64,000 nucleotides of DNA from Limnoperna fortunei (Eukaryota > Mollusca > Bivalvia > Mytilida > Modiolidae): assembly GCA_944474755.1 (NCBI GenBank), contig OX104114.1:45139070-45203069 (forward strand). Direction: 5' to 3'. The first letter of the stretch is position 1; every line of letters begins with the position of its first letter. Positions 24,061-36,800 of the stretch are shown piece by piece. The notes below the pieces were generated by a model. That model ran no database searches, was not told where the DNA came from, and saw only the letters and a program-made list of their open reading frames with translations. Both the position numbers and the translations under genes were made by a program.

Positions 24061-24704
24061 TTGATAGACTTATGTGTCGTCTGTGTACCTATGCTACGAC
24101 ATTCCATGACGCTTGCAAATTTTCCTAACTGGTTTTGGAAAAATGCAGTACAGCCTAGGTCCATCACATTAAAGTTGCATTTCTTTAGAATGTTCAATGT
24201 TTGCATGTATGGAGGACTGGATAGGTGGCATTGTAACGGTTACAATACGCTCTTTTTCGAAATCAACAAAAATGGTCTTTATAGTGCAAGTAGCGTGTTA
24301 GACTCTCTAAACCTGTTAAACACATTGGGCTTTCTGTATTATAATAAAACCTTTTTGTTAAAACACGTATAAGCTAATCGGTAGACTAGAAAACACAACG
24401 TATTCATCGATCTACATAAAAGAGTGCTCAGTGAAAATTAAAAAAAAAACCATTTAAAATATTAAGTAAAACGAAGTACACATAATAGATTGCTTTGAAA
24501 GTACAAAAAATATTTATTGTGACCCCGAACGTTGGCAAAAGAAAAATTATTAGTTCGTGCGACAAAACAGTATTAAAATATTATGGCTGCCATTTAAAAA
24601 CAATTATGTTTTAACTTTATAAATGTTTTTGATTCGGATAAATAGTAGACTAGGTTGTTTGATGAAAAACAAACCGTTGAAAACGTTAAACACCAAACAT
24701 TTTA
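24061..24704. other. AT-rich intergenic stretch
   Basis: No supported feature. The open frames at 24052-24372 (plus) and 24015-24206 (minus) overlap each other and show no domain. Confidence 0.45.
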
Positions 24705-25561
24705 TACAGTCAAACCTGTCTTAAGCGACCTTTAAAGGGAAATTGTAAAAAAGGTCACATAAAACAAGGGTCATGATGTTTTCAGATCAATCAACAAAGT
24801 CATGTTGTTAGCTTGTGAAAGAGTGAATTGAAGACCTGTGTTGTTTGCTTTATTAAGTAAACAATAAAATGACATTTATTTTATGTAAATAACGCAATTA
24901 CAAAAAAAAACCAACAATAATGAGCGTTTTGATTTCCAATTGTATTTACGCAGGTCATCTTTATTCCCCATTTAATTGTTGTATTTTTCTTTGGACCGGT
25001 TTACTGGTTTCCTTATGTTTGAACAATACGCTCTATGTAGAAAGTGCAAGTCAGTTTACAACCAGTGTACACAGGTTTCGTATTGATTATTTCCCTTTGT
25101 AAAACAAAATGGCATGATTTACAATAAACACGCCGTTATGAGAAACATCATCATTTCCAACCCGAATGGCAACAAAATCGAATAACGACCTTGACGACTA
25201 TTCAAATTTTACAGGGCAATCTGAACTTCGCTTCTAAGATAATAGAACAGTTTTGATCGCTTCATACTTTAGTTTTCCGTTTCGAAGAAACTTGATAATT
25301 GACAACAATGCCATTGGTCTACGAATCTTCTTTTCGTCAGACAGAGTTTATTTATTGTTTAATGATTTTAACAGTCCCGATAGTCGTTTAAGACAGGTTT
25401 TCTTGGTCAAAACGAACGGAAAACACGGTCGTTAATCGCGTAAGACAGGGAGTCGTTATATAAAGGTCAAATGAATGCGAAAATGCTCGGGAGGAATAAA
25501 TCGGTCGCATAACACATGAAGTCGTTATATGGAGGGGGTCGCTAAGCCAGGTTTGACTGTA
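24705..25561. mobile_element. Pogo/Tigger-like MITE
   Basis: Left end TA-CAGTCAAACCTGTCTTAAGC, right end GGTCGCTAAGCCAGGTTTGACTG-TA. The terminal inverted repeats are about 24 bp and are flanked by TA on both sides, which fits a TA target duplication as in the Tc1/mariner superfamily; the CAGT terminus is typical of pogo/Tigger. Subterminal GGTCG(C/T)(A/T)TA motifs recur near the right end (25440-25540). The interior has no transposase frame, so the element is non-autonomous and must be moved by a related transposase elsewhere. Confidence 0.75.
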
Positions 25562-25639
25562 TTATTTAGTTTCAAACGTTTAAAATGCACATTTAGGAAT
25601 TTTTTCTCATTTGTTACAGCATTGACATGCAAATACTGC

Positions 25640-25900
25640 AATTTATTTGCCTACACTCAGCAAGATTCGAACTCACACCGTTGTGACCGTGGCATCAATG
25701 CGCCTGTATATTTTTAGCGCTCTGGACCACTCGACTAAATCCGTTATTTACAAAAATACACTTCACTGACTGCCTTGAATCAAAAGATGATTAAGACCAG
25801 TGCATAATAATCCAAATTATGCATTTTTGTATATATTAAATAGCATGACAAAGTTAATTGTTTTACAGTTAAAAAAGTAAATTTAAGTTTTGGGTTTTTT
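25640..25900 (-). repeat. Solo copy of the tRNA-Ser-like SINE-headed repeat
   Basis: On the minus strand, CGGATTTAGTCGAGTGGTCC (A box AGTCGAGTGG) lies about 70 nt before GTGTGAGTTCGAATCTTGCT (B box). The flank matches the ~390-bp repeat body: CTTCACTGAC, TTTTTGTATATATTAAATAG and ATGACAAAGTTAATTG. The A box of this copy is closer to a real serine tRNA than those at 10.9-12.2 kb. It is a SINE or SINE-related fragment, not a tRNA gene. Confidence 0.65.
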
Positions 25901-27029
25901 TGCAAAATAAAATTTCAAACTATTCTGCATGATGCTAATGACACAGGTTTAAATGGCATTTTAATAAAATGTGCATCGTTAAATGGTATATAAGTTGAAG
26001 GGCCACAGGAAAGTTATGTTTTTAGTGTAAGATTCTGGGTAAAATCATTTGCTTTTGACTGGGTTTATTCTACTGAAATACATTATGTATCTAGCAAGCG
26101 ATTGCAAAACAAACTTTATTCAATATTATGGTCCTGAAAATTGAATCTTATGCACTTAACTTTAGATGGTACAGCGTCTAGAAATATTTATTTAATAGCT
26201 ACAAGCCTAGTTATGTACACTGTAAAACAACAAACGTTCCAACAAACATTCTATCATTTTCTCTAACCGAAACATTGCTACACTTTGTTTTGATGGGGTT
26301 TACCTCACTTTAAGCATTTGTCCAGCTATATTATTAAACTATCGGTCGCCATGTTCTATTTACTGATATTTCGATAAAAGATACATATATGGTTAAAATG
26401 CTAACTAAGGTGCAACAGAATTTATATGTTTTTTTACATGTTACAAAGTATATACCTACTACAGTGTTAAACATCTAATTCACATTTAAATTACTAAGTT
26501 CAATTTGGAACTCGTTACAGGCCCTTGTGTTAAAGAACTTAAATCTAAAAGAAAGTATGTAGCCTTAGGTTTCACTAACCGTCTCAAACCCAGACAATTC
26601 GGTTTGTCAGTGAACATTTATTATCATATACTTAGTAAAGATATGTTTGGTTTTGCTTACATGATACAGATAGTGGTTGTAGTACCATATCGCCAAGGGG
26701 TGGAATGTGGATGCCGTATCACAAACCTTCCGTAGAAAATATGGATAGCATATATATTGTCAATAGAGATCCATATCTGCGATGCAGAAGACTATAATTT
26801 GAAATTTGCTATTTTAAGAGTATAATAAGCAAGTTTATGATACGGGCAGTGATATAGAAATGACCTCTTTGTATAGCACATCCCAATAAAACTCTGTTAA
26901 TATAAACATTTAGCTACAGAACATGTTTAGTAGTCGTTCAAAAGATACCTATTTACATCAAACTGGAGAGAGATTACAAACATCAAAATATTCAGTCTTT
27001 ATTTTCTAATTCTCTCTGCAAGGAATTCA
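25901..27029. other. AT-rich intergenic stretch
   Basis: Nothing recognisable. The open frame at 26505-26735 has no domain. Confidence 0.45.
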
Positions 27030-28000
27030 ACACTTCCTGAAAATACACAATATACAAGAAAACCGACGAGTCAACAATAGCCGAAAGTTAAAGGGGATTA
27101 TAAATCCTGATTAAAAAACACCACAAACCTCAATCAGAACAAAATATGAGTAAACAAACGTAAATATCGGTACACTCAGATGCTTCGGACAAGTGAATTA
27201 GTGGTGTTATTATTAATTATATCGTATTTATATCGTCTGATTTTGTTTTTCGTGGAAAAGGAAGATTTAGTAGATCTTCAAGCCTGTAATTAAAACAGAT
27301 GTGGTGCAGAGTGTCGAACAATTATATGATTTAACCCTGACCGGAAGATCCACCAGACCTTTTAAAAGTATTGACATTTTATTATGCAACGCCTTGAATA
27401 GAAAGTGGAAAGGTGACATTATGTAAAGTCAGTTCTTTTCACCTCTTAAAATGTAATATTTTTTTCTTTCTATAGTTTTAAAAAGCAGTAAATTGATTAA
27501 ATGAAATACAACTTCTCCCACCCATATTTTATGCTACGTTGTAAATAGAATTTGTTTTGTTTATGATGTCCTTACTTTTTTTATTACGTTATTATTTCAA
27601 ACCAACTAACGGATAAGAACCTCATATTCATTAGTAACGAGAACTCTATATTTTCCGTTCAAGCGGCTGGCTTATTAAGTTATCAATAACATGTTCGTTA
27701 TGAATATCGGACAAAGACGTGTATAAAGACTGTTGATACTTTTGTATTAATAGACCTTCTTATACTACTGATAATACCTAATATATATTATTATATCGTA
27801 ATGCCCACAATTTGTGGGTGGATGTTCTAGAAGTATTGACATATAATCAATGATTTTTACACAATGTTTATTAAAAAATATCATACCAATACAACATGAA
27901 AAGGGATAGAAAGCACAAACAGTTGCAGCTTTATCGCGCATTCTTTATTAACAACGATAAGTGTTCACAAGGTTTCTTTTTATCTGAAACTAATACAATA
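27030..28000. repeat. Segment repeated near the right end of the window (62940-63920)
   Basis: Collinear patches match: AACCGAC(G/C)(A/G)GT(C/T)AACAATAGCC, TAGATCTTCAAGCCT followed by GTAAAAC- or TTAAAAC-type sequence and GAGTGTC(G/A)AA, and at the far end TTTTTACA(C/A)AA and AAGCACAAACAGTT versus GAAACACAAACAGTT. The order and spacing agree over about 1 kb. No reading frame is conserved. It lies 2.7-3.7 kb beyond the 3' end of receptor copy B and may be part of a tandem gene duplication or a dispersed repeat. Confidence 0.6.
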
Positions 28001-29097
28001 ACATTAGGATTCTACATGTAAAAGTAGTATTTATTACAATATTATAAAGCATAACTACAGTACACTAAACACCGAGTGGTCACGTATAATATGTTTATAC
28101 AATCAATGAATCATGTCTTTGTATTTAAGCATCAAAGTTATGACAATATTTAGGTCACGACAGAACAACTAACATTTAATTGGTTAGTGGGGTTCCATTG
28201 AAATTTAAGTGCCTGTCAATACTAAAGATTTGAGTTCGAGCCTTTCTTCGGGGTAGGGTGTGTTTGACAGGGATTGCAAAGTCGAGGCTTCTCAAAAGGT
28301 ATCTGATGTTCTCCTCCAATAAGATCTAAATATCAAATAGTTAAGAAAAAGCTGTTGGACATTGAATTATACACCCTTGTCAAGGTATTACACGTTACAT
28401 TCAAGTTTCTCTCAACGTTATCAAGTTATAAAAGTTTTATATCCCTCGATTAGATGATTGACAATTTCTAGCATTTGTTTTTTTTAATCAAAATTTTCCC
28501 CTGAAACTTCGCATTTGAAATAAAGTAATTTTTCATAGTTGATGTTTTACTGCACATGTCTGCCTTAAAAAAATATACAAATACCCAACAAAAAGACATC
28601 TGTTTATACATTTAATAAACTAAAAATAAATAAGTGTTATAATATTGGTACATCCCTCAACATTTCAAGGGTCCGTTGGCGGCAATAGGCGAGGTGATTC
28701 GATTGTTCTTTATTAATTTAAGAAACGGTTATATATTTGTTTACATTTCCGGATCCGCTAAAAAGAACTTGTTACTGATGATAAAAAATAAAGATATTAA
28801 ATTCACATTGCAATGAAGCTAGCAAGAATCGATAATGGTGTAATAAAAAAAATTGAAATTAGTTGAAAAAAAGCTGCATTGCCACTTGTAAACTAACAAC
28901 TGTCTATAAAAGTAATTTTTGTCACAAAACAAAGTATTGTGGGTATAAAACACTCTTGTAACAACAAATAATAAGCAATTTCTACAGAAGTGATTTCAAA
29001 TACATGTGTTATAATTGTGACCATATATCTTTCTCGATGCAATACGATTCGGACATAATCCTGATATAATAATGATATAATATGTTTTAATAAAATA
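28001..29097. other. Intergenic stretch with possible SINE remnant
   Basis: Around 28225-28330, TTTGAGTTCGAGCCTTTCTTC and GTTCTCCTCCAATAAGATC hint at a decayed SINE with a B-box-like motif and the TCCTCCAATAA tail element. Otherwise nothing is seen. The minus frame at 28893-29102 is unsupported. Confidence 0.4.
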
Positions 29098-29640
29098 AAC
29101 ATTTCTACATCTACAACATATCATTTTCTATCCAGCCAGGCAAATACGAGGGTTACTAGTCATCAGTACAATAAATTGAATACACATACAACATTTTAAA
29201 TCCTATAATATAGCTTTTCATTTTACTTTTCATATAATTTTTGCTAATAGTTAGAATATACAAATGTTATCATAAAATTATCATTCTGCATCTGAAACAT
29301 ATCATTTTCTAGAAACCCAAGGAAATACGCTGGGTGACTAGTTATCAGAACAATAAATTGGGTACATATACACTTTTTTAAATGATAATATGGCTTTTCA
29401 TATCGCTTACTATAACAATTTACGCTAATAGTAACAATATAAAAATGTTATCATAAAATTATCATACTATACTAACAACATATCATTTTCTAGAAAGCTA
29501 AGGAAATACGCTGGATGATTAGTTATCAAAACAATAAATTAAATACAAATAATTTTTAAAATGATAATATGGCTTTTTATATCACTTACAATCACAATTT
29601 ACGCTATTAATAAGAATATAGGTTGAAATAATGTATCAAC
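29098..29640. repeat. Three diverged 181-bp tandem repeats
   Basis: ACATATCATTTTCTA recurs at 29116, 29297 and 29478 (181-bp spacing). Each is followed by GG(C/A)AAATACG, CTAGT(C/T)ATCA or TTAGTTATCA, ACAATAAATT, ATAATAT(A/G)GCTTTT(C/T)AT and TTTACGCTA or TTTGCTAATA. The copies have point changes and small indels, so the triplication is old. Confidence 0.8.
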
Positions 29641-30691
29641 AAGATAATTTAAAGATATGTAAAGCTTATCGCTTTAAGGAAAAGGTAAAAAACAGATAGG
29701 ACAGTGACAAAACAAGAATTTAGGCAAAACACACGATATAGAAACCATACGCACCAAGAAAATTTTAAAGGTAGTACCTCGAATAGTGTGAAAACAACAT
29801 GGTGCTACGGACGAGTTAGCAGTACCTGCCTCTTATTAGACATTCCATTTACTCATCATCATATCCGAAAAATCATATTCAGGAAGAGGAAAGTCTACTT
29901 ATGGTTCAGAAAATATATCTGATCGCATTTGGAAAATAGATTATCCATAACAACAAAATAAGCTGTGTTGACGGTCATCGAATTTCTGAAGAGATGGCAT
30001 CAACCTATGTGCAACCTTCCTTATTATAGAATTAACTCGTAGTCCTAGCTTTAAAGTCTAATTTAGAACAAATTGCGATAGAAAGGGATTTCATGTTTTC
30101 TTGCATTTCGGGAGTTCTCATCAGGCGTTCTTGCTTCCTCCGAAACAAAAGATAAACTACACGAAAAAGCTAACAAAATAGTGTAAATGCCAAAAGAACA
30201 AATAAAATATTATACGCAATGGAAAAATACACCCGCAGATTGTGAGCGAAAGTGGTTGAATACAATGTCCGTACAATTTGCGCAATTTATTACCAAATCC
30301 GAACAATTGAATGCAGTAAACAATAAATCAAAACGAGTCGTGAAAAGGTTCTATTATACAACACGACTAATAATTTGGTTAACAATTTATAGCAGTTGTA
30401 GTTTAAAAATAAAACAGACTTTTGCAGACATGGTTTATCGAGAAAAAATACATGTTTTCGAAAAATGGTGCATTTTCTTGCCAAACCATCTAGTGATCAA
30501 ATTAACACAACATAACTTTTTATGTAAGCAATCAAAAATGATGATTTTTGTTATACTTTTGTTTAACTTTTGTTTACTAAAGTTTAGTGTGTTTTCTGGT
30601 TTTATGTGAGCAAACAGATATATTTAAAAGAAAAGTGGACGATTTTTTTTTGTGCATTCTATGCAACAAACATTGAATGATATCACTTACA
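29641..30691. other. 3' flank of receptor copy B
   Basis: AT-rich. A 140-codon plus-strand frame at 30187-30609 exists but resembles nothing I know and overlaps an antisense frame. I treat it as chance. No polyadenylation signal was assigned with confidence. Confidence 0.4.
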
Positions 30692-31792
30692 TCACATGGA
30701 TTTTTTTTGAGAGCAGACACATATGTTTTGAATGAAAAAATACGATATTTTCTGTCGTACAGTCTCAAGTCTCAAACAAAGAATTATCGGATTGATAGTG
30801 AGAAACAATAGTCGCAAGAAAGACGTGCATCCGCCAACTATAGTCATTACTAGAGAGTCAGAACACTCAGAGACTACCAAATAGAAAAAGAACTGCGTTG
30901 GAACAGATATGAAAAGGAACATTATAATAAGCACTGATGCTACGCGAGATTGTTGTCGATAGGAACTTAACTGTAATTTTGATGCGGATCGTCGACTTTG
31001 AACAAGTGATATTATCATACTTGTAACAGACATTAGACAGGTCAATGAAACTAACCCTAGAAGGAACACAAAATTAATGTTCGATTTAGATGTTGGCATA
31101 GGGATAGATTTTAGACATGAACTAAAAAAATAGTTATAAACAATCATAAACAACAGTACGAACAGGTTGGTCAATAGTAAATAACACTGAAAACGCTTTT
31201 TTGTTAGTTTTGCCATCGCGTGTAATGGATATAAAGTAACATATATTCGTATTATTGATAGTATTATTAAATGAACATACAGCATAGTGTTTATAAAGCT
31301 AATAAAAATGATTCTTATTAGACAATAAATTTCGGTTCCCACAGATCCAGCCGTGCATGGAAAAACAAAGGAGGCCCATTCAATTAAACCATTTACAACC
31401 GAGAAGCCAGAAAAACTTTGAATTGTAGTTAATAAAGGAGATTGAAACGATTTGTCGAAGAATCCTAATAATACAATTGTGCCATTTCCAAATAACATAA
31501 GCAGACATAAAATACATTAAATTGTTTTAAATGTCAAATTTGCATACAAGTTGTGGTATTGGTCACTACAAACGGTCCCGCCAGGTAGTCGAAAGGGATT
31601 CTGCCCTGAGTTCCCAGAGGACGTTTCGTTTTCTTCAAAATCCAATGTTGAGTTGCTAGTCCAATTTTGGATTCCATTAAAGTTGTCGGGAGTGTCAGAT
31701 TCAATGGTAGCAAAAAACCATAGGATGTAGTTCATGAATACTTGAGCTATGGCTATTGCGTTTGGACAATCAATATTTGAAACAACAAACCA
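30692..31792 (-). pseudogene. 7TM receptor copy B, exon 2, with premature stop
   Basis: The frame starts at an acceptor (TTCTTTTCTAG ending at 31793) with WFVVSNIDCPNAIA, aligned to copy A, and runs 367 codons to TAA at 30692-30694. It has N-glycosylation sites (NWT, NST, NET) and TM1 with GN (LLMLFGNGTIVLLGFF). TM2, an extracellular FPC cysteine, TM3 with RIYVTLYPLH, TM4, TM5, a basic loop and TM6 follow. TM7 carries NPIILCLR at the NPxxY position, and a short tail follows. TAA at 31517-31519 interrupts it at codon 127 of the spliced message, just before TM1, where copy A encodes Ala. No frameshift is seen, so the loss is a single nonsense codon: a recent pseudogene, a null allele or an assembly error. 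Confidence 0.8.
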
Positions 31793-33004
31793 CTAGAAAA
31801 GAATTTTACAAATACAAAACATATTTATTTGAATCATCAATTTGCAGTTATACAACGGCAATATTTTCACAACAATAGACACTTTTCAAGTGGACATCCT
31901 TCCTGCTATTTGTCTGTTTCTTATTATTTGTTTCTTTTCCCATTAAAAATTGTGTTTCGCGACTTGACGTGTCGTAGACGTTTTGTACTATGGATGTATT
32001 AAACATTGGACTTTCGTAGTTATCCCTAGCACACCGAATGTTTTTTCTTTAAGGAGTTATTTCCCTTGTCAAAAATACTTTTGTGCAGATTTTAAACCGT
32101 AAAAGATGTCGCAATGAAAATTGTTCCTACTTATTCAGTTATGTACTGTGTTACTTAGGTACATAAATACATGAAAAATTCCTATAGACAACTTTAGACT
32201 ATTTATCTTTTACAATTTGAATCAAATTTACGAAAGACATGTTAACCGTCACTCACGAACTAATATAAATGAACAGAAACGTCACAGACAATTATGACAT
32301 AATGTATCATTGAAAATCAGATGTTTACAGTCCCTTGACGGAAATAGTCCGATTAGATTTAATTGATTGAAAGTTGACTTAAAGTACATCAAGCGATTGT
32401 TCGATTATAGTTAGGAAGAGATTATGTGTACGGACAAAATATTAGCGGTAAAATCGATTTAGCAAGGGGTATGCAGTTATAACTACCTCTGGAAAAGTAT
32501 ATGGTATTGGGAAGGGACGGAAAATTTAGCCTTTGGCGGCAGCTACAATGAGACTTTTTTTTAATTTGCAAGGAACACATTTATCGGACAATAAGGGCGG
32601 CAGTTTTCCAACACGCTTCCCGCTAACGCGATAAGCCTTTAGGTATTATAACCTTACAAGCCTTCAACATCCAACCCGCAGTAGGACAAGAACCTGCACC
32701 CTGATTGTTTAAGGCCAAGTAGAGGATTAACTGCTTTGTCTACAAAGGCCCCTTTATAAATGAGATTATTATTTTAAAGGAATGTTTGCAGAAAAATAAA
32801 CTGTTGAAATTGCAATTCAGAAACCTTTGACAAATCAAAGACACCATAGTTTCACGCTCACGTCTGCATGTATAAAATATGGACTATTTAATGCTTTTGT
32901 GTATCCAATGCAATTACGAACCAAAAATATTTATATATATTTTAGCGAGTAAACACAAATTGTGTAATATATGTGCCACGATACGAAATTAATAAGAATC
33001 TTAC
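31793..33004 (-). other. Intron 1 of receptor copy B
   Basis: GT-AG intron with donor GTAAGAT at 33004 downward. It has little similarity to intron A except near the donor (TGTGT(T/A)ATATATGTG). Around 32460-32760 is a GC-richer block (CCAACCCGCAGTAGGACAAG, GAACCTGCACC) that may be a decayed SINE. Confidence 0.65.
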
Positions 33005-33109
33005 CATTGTTCCATTAAACTTTGCGTATATTTCTCCATTGATGCGAAATATTAGATAATCTTCATCATCCGAGGTGCTACTGTTCTGTGAATTCATTCC
33101 AACAGACAT
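33005..33109 (-). pseudogene. 7TM receptor copy B, exon 1
   Basis: An ATG at 33109-33107 opens 35 codons ending INGEIYAKFNGTM, then donor GTAAGATT. An internal Met at codon 5 aligns with the start of copy A (MNSQ versus MDSH), so either may be used. The exon is intact and spliceable; the gene is marked as a pseudogene only because of the stop in exon 2. The product region is acidic and polar (SSTSDDEDY). Confidence 0.65.
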
Positions 33110-33689
33110 TCTACAATAGGTTCTTCAAGGAAAGCTAGAAAATCAGCTATTAACGGAAACAAAGAAAATAAATGTCAGGCACCAAAGGTACTGCAAGACC
33201 CTAATTAAGTTCATGTTGGGTTGCAAACTGTTACATTAGTTGAATGGCGTGGGAGAAAACTTAATATAAAATACAACGATTGATGATGATATATTAAAAT
33301 ATACGCCTATTGAAATACATAGTATATTGGTTGTTTTAAGCCATGAAATGCAACTTACAGTTGAACTGAAAGAGCGGTGTCTAACAAAGTAACGTATATA
33401 AAAAACAAACAAAAACCTTTTTGTACGAAAGACAACACGGAGTGAATTAAAAAGAAACAAGAAATAAAAATATTAATTATCCATAAATTATTATTAATGA
33501 TAACTTAACTACCATATATACTGATACATGCATTAAAACAACGAAGCCAACAAACAGCTTCATTGTTTTAACATTAAAATTGTAAGGAATGAAAATAACA
33601 ATCGCAAAATTATTCATTTCGAGATTTGTAGACTTGCACATGTAGATTTAACAATACTGCTGTTATAATTCAGCCGCATTTTGTTTTCA
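33110..33689. other. 5' flank of receptor copy B
   Basis: No supported gene. The minus frame at 33236-33460 is without a domain. Confidence 0.4.
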
Positions 33690-33870
33690 ATAAACGGAGT
33701 GAATCTGTATATGGATTTATCTATAGGTGGGAAAAGTACATGTGTACTAGGGTTAATCGATATGATTAGTGTCATTAATACGTTTTAAATTCACAGTAAT
33801 CTACTTCGCATGCGATTTTATATCATGCGTATATGTGTTGACAAACAACAATCACAATAAGTACAATAAA
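33690..33870. repeat. Diverged body of the ~390-bp repeat
   Basis: AAAAGTACATGTGTACTAGGG, ATTAATACG, TTCACAGTAATCTACTTCGCAT and CAATCACAATAAGTA correspond to the body of the repeat at 10893-12195. It occupies the same position relative to exon 1 as the fragment at 2765-2912 does in copy A. Confidence 0.5.
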
Positions 33871-36800
33871 TATAGAAACCTGGGGCTCTAGTATTTTAGC
33901 TCAATCTGTAACGTAAATATTCAGAAATTGGGATTAATATAATAAGCAAATATAATTTGGCAAGTGGGCGTATTTCGTTTTAAGCGAAATACAATAGTAG
34001 ATTTCAAATCCAGTTTGATCAACCCATGTTTTAAAATTTTAAAGTGGCTCTCAGAGGACGCTTGTAATTGCTATATTTTTTAAAAACTAAATAAGATATA
34101 TCCCAAAACAACATGTAAAACAAATAACTTAACATTTACGAAAAAAAATTCTGCTCGTCATTTTATTGAATAAACGTTACTTTTAAGCATAACAATTATT
34201 AAAACATTAACAAAACTGTTTTTCAGATTTAAAATTGTTTCAATTGAGCTTGTAATTTTTCATTGCGACGTCATAAGCGGGCTCTTTGGTTATTAAAAGT
34301 TAATGTGTTCTTAAAGCGCATGAAGATTCTCTATTAGAATGCAACCGTCTTGTCAGTCATTTAAAAAATCCGGCAAATAGAATATCCGGGGTAGGCATTA
34401 TCTACTAAAACGAAGCAAAAGTGTTTACAACACACGGTACAAATCAAGTGTCATAAAGACGACCATAAATAGTGATGATTTTGATCTTCCACCGTGAATC
34501 CCTCGTTAAGCAGCTTTTCTGTCAGCAGACACCCTCTACCACGAAAATAAGGATAGAAAATACAGGCTATTGAGCTCATGATTAAATTGGAGATGTATAC
34601 TCCAGGTGCTGCTGGAATGTTGCCCCACAAAATGGAATTACCACAATAAAATACTTTTGTCTTTAATTGAAATTAATTTGAAAATTTTAGGAAATTACAT
34701 GTAAGGTATATTTTTATTTTATCTAATGATATAGCAAATGTCTATGGAACCGACATCCATATTCCAGTGTAAAATTTTGACGATATAACAGATCCCGCAA
34801 TTCGCGGAAGGCATATTATCAAGTACGTTTCAGGTGTCTTTAAAAGTATGCTATATCAAAGATTAAGTAAATCATTGGATAATGACTAAGTAATGACTTG
34901 CCTAATATAAACACAGTTATAATAATTATATCCAAAGAAATGTCAGATTATATGATGTAGATTTACACAATCTTATATTCTTTGTATGTTTTTTTTGCTT
35001 GCAATACAAACTATTAAATGTGTGTTCTAAACTAACTCAGACTGCATAAACATGAAGACTTTATTTAAATAACAATTTGTTAGCCCATTATTTCATAATT
35101 TTAAAACTATTTTAGGTTTTGCAACCTTACTGTAGTATACAAAAAATCCTCAGATGTCAAAATATATTTACGAGCATTTGTAAATTAAGTAAAGATAAGT
35201 TTAAAGTATTTGCTATCATTAATCCTATTTGATTTTTTGTTTGAAGTTTTCTACTAATGTGTAATATAGATGTTTGGTAGAAAAGATTGCTTCTATAGCT
35301 TCTGGATTGTACATTTGTAGCTTTTGTTATCTGTTGGTGTGATATATTTATGAATAAGTAAATGATAAAAATGTATTTCTTTACTTAATCCCAAAACTAT
35401 GTTCCAACCCAACATTAATCACGCATTTGTAATTACAATTTGTTTGATAAATTTGACAACAATACACACGAACGACATAATTTTAATCATTATTAAGCAT
35501 TTATAAGTTTATTACAATACATTTAGTACTTTTACTTTTACGAAACAAAAATTAGTATAAGAACAATTCGTTTCATTAAATAATTTTATGACAAAATGTT
35601 TACTATACAAAACATCATAAAAAGAATAATTGATATTTTTTAAAGGTTATACACATTAGTTGGTTATAAAAAAAGTCGTTCTCTTGCAACAAAAATGGTA
35701 TTGTAAATTACTACTTACATTCAGTCTCGGTTCAAATGAATGTTTGAATAGCAAAAACTCACTATTTAATATATCTCATAAGAACGTTCATGATTGGACA
35801 GAATTTTTATATTTATTTATTTACAAAATGCGATTTTTTTCTGCCAATATACGACTTCTTTCTCTAGATTTAATTTGATGCCTGTATATAATTAAGCTTT
35901 TAAAGCTTTCCATATCTGATAATTAAATAAAATCAAATGTTTTAAGCATACATTTATGTCTAATCTAGTTTATGTAGTGTTATGAGTATGTTCTGTAGGA
36001 CAAATTGTCTTCACAAACAACAGTGTCCTGGAGTGCTGAATGACAATATAAGCAATGTCCTGAAGTTTACTAGCTGCGAATAGTTTTGCGGCCGGAAGGC
36101 ACGCGATGAGATATATAAGCTGTCTTTGAGTAGTCAAATAAAATGTCATGTGTATCATGTCTTATTCTTTTTTTAAATTATTAAAATTCACGTCATTATC
36201 GACATTTCCACAGCAAAGACTATGGTATATGCCATTATTTGCTAATATTAATGACTCGCAATTCAAAGTAAAATATTAATTTTCTGTTTTTCCGAAAATA
36301 CTACATTCATATCATATTTTTAAATGCATGTGGCTTTATTATTTGAAATCCCTAATTTGATCACACAATAAAACCTGTCTCTTTAGGGACGTGTAGGATT
36401 AACGGTTTGAAGAAATTTTACGTTCATTTTGTTTTATTTTAGTTAAACGAACTTTCTTCCCAAAATATTTGGTTCCAATAAAGACGTTGTTTGAATTGTT
36501 GTATATTGTTAACTTATGGCATACAAAAATTTAAGAAACTAAAAAAGAAAGAAATGCATAATAGTTAAATATCGTAATCGGAATAAGGTATTTCTTTAAT
36601 ATATACATCAATTAAAACCTGTTATGGTTCATGACTTCCTATATAGTCATTCATTACAAGTGAATTATGGATAAAGTCCATTAAATATTGAATTCAAATA
36701 TACAAATCGAAGGATCTCCTTTACCGTCAAAGCATACGAAAAAATATATTGCTAATAATGGTTTGCTCTGTATCGACCTTTTGACGTTTTTGACCTCTTG

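Noticed and set aside
30187..30609. A 140-codon plus-strand frame
   Set aside because: Low-complexity AT-rich composition, overlapping antisense frames, no recognisable domain and no similar frame 3' of copy A within view. Chance is more likely.
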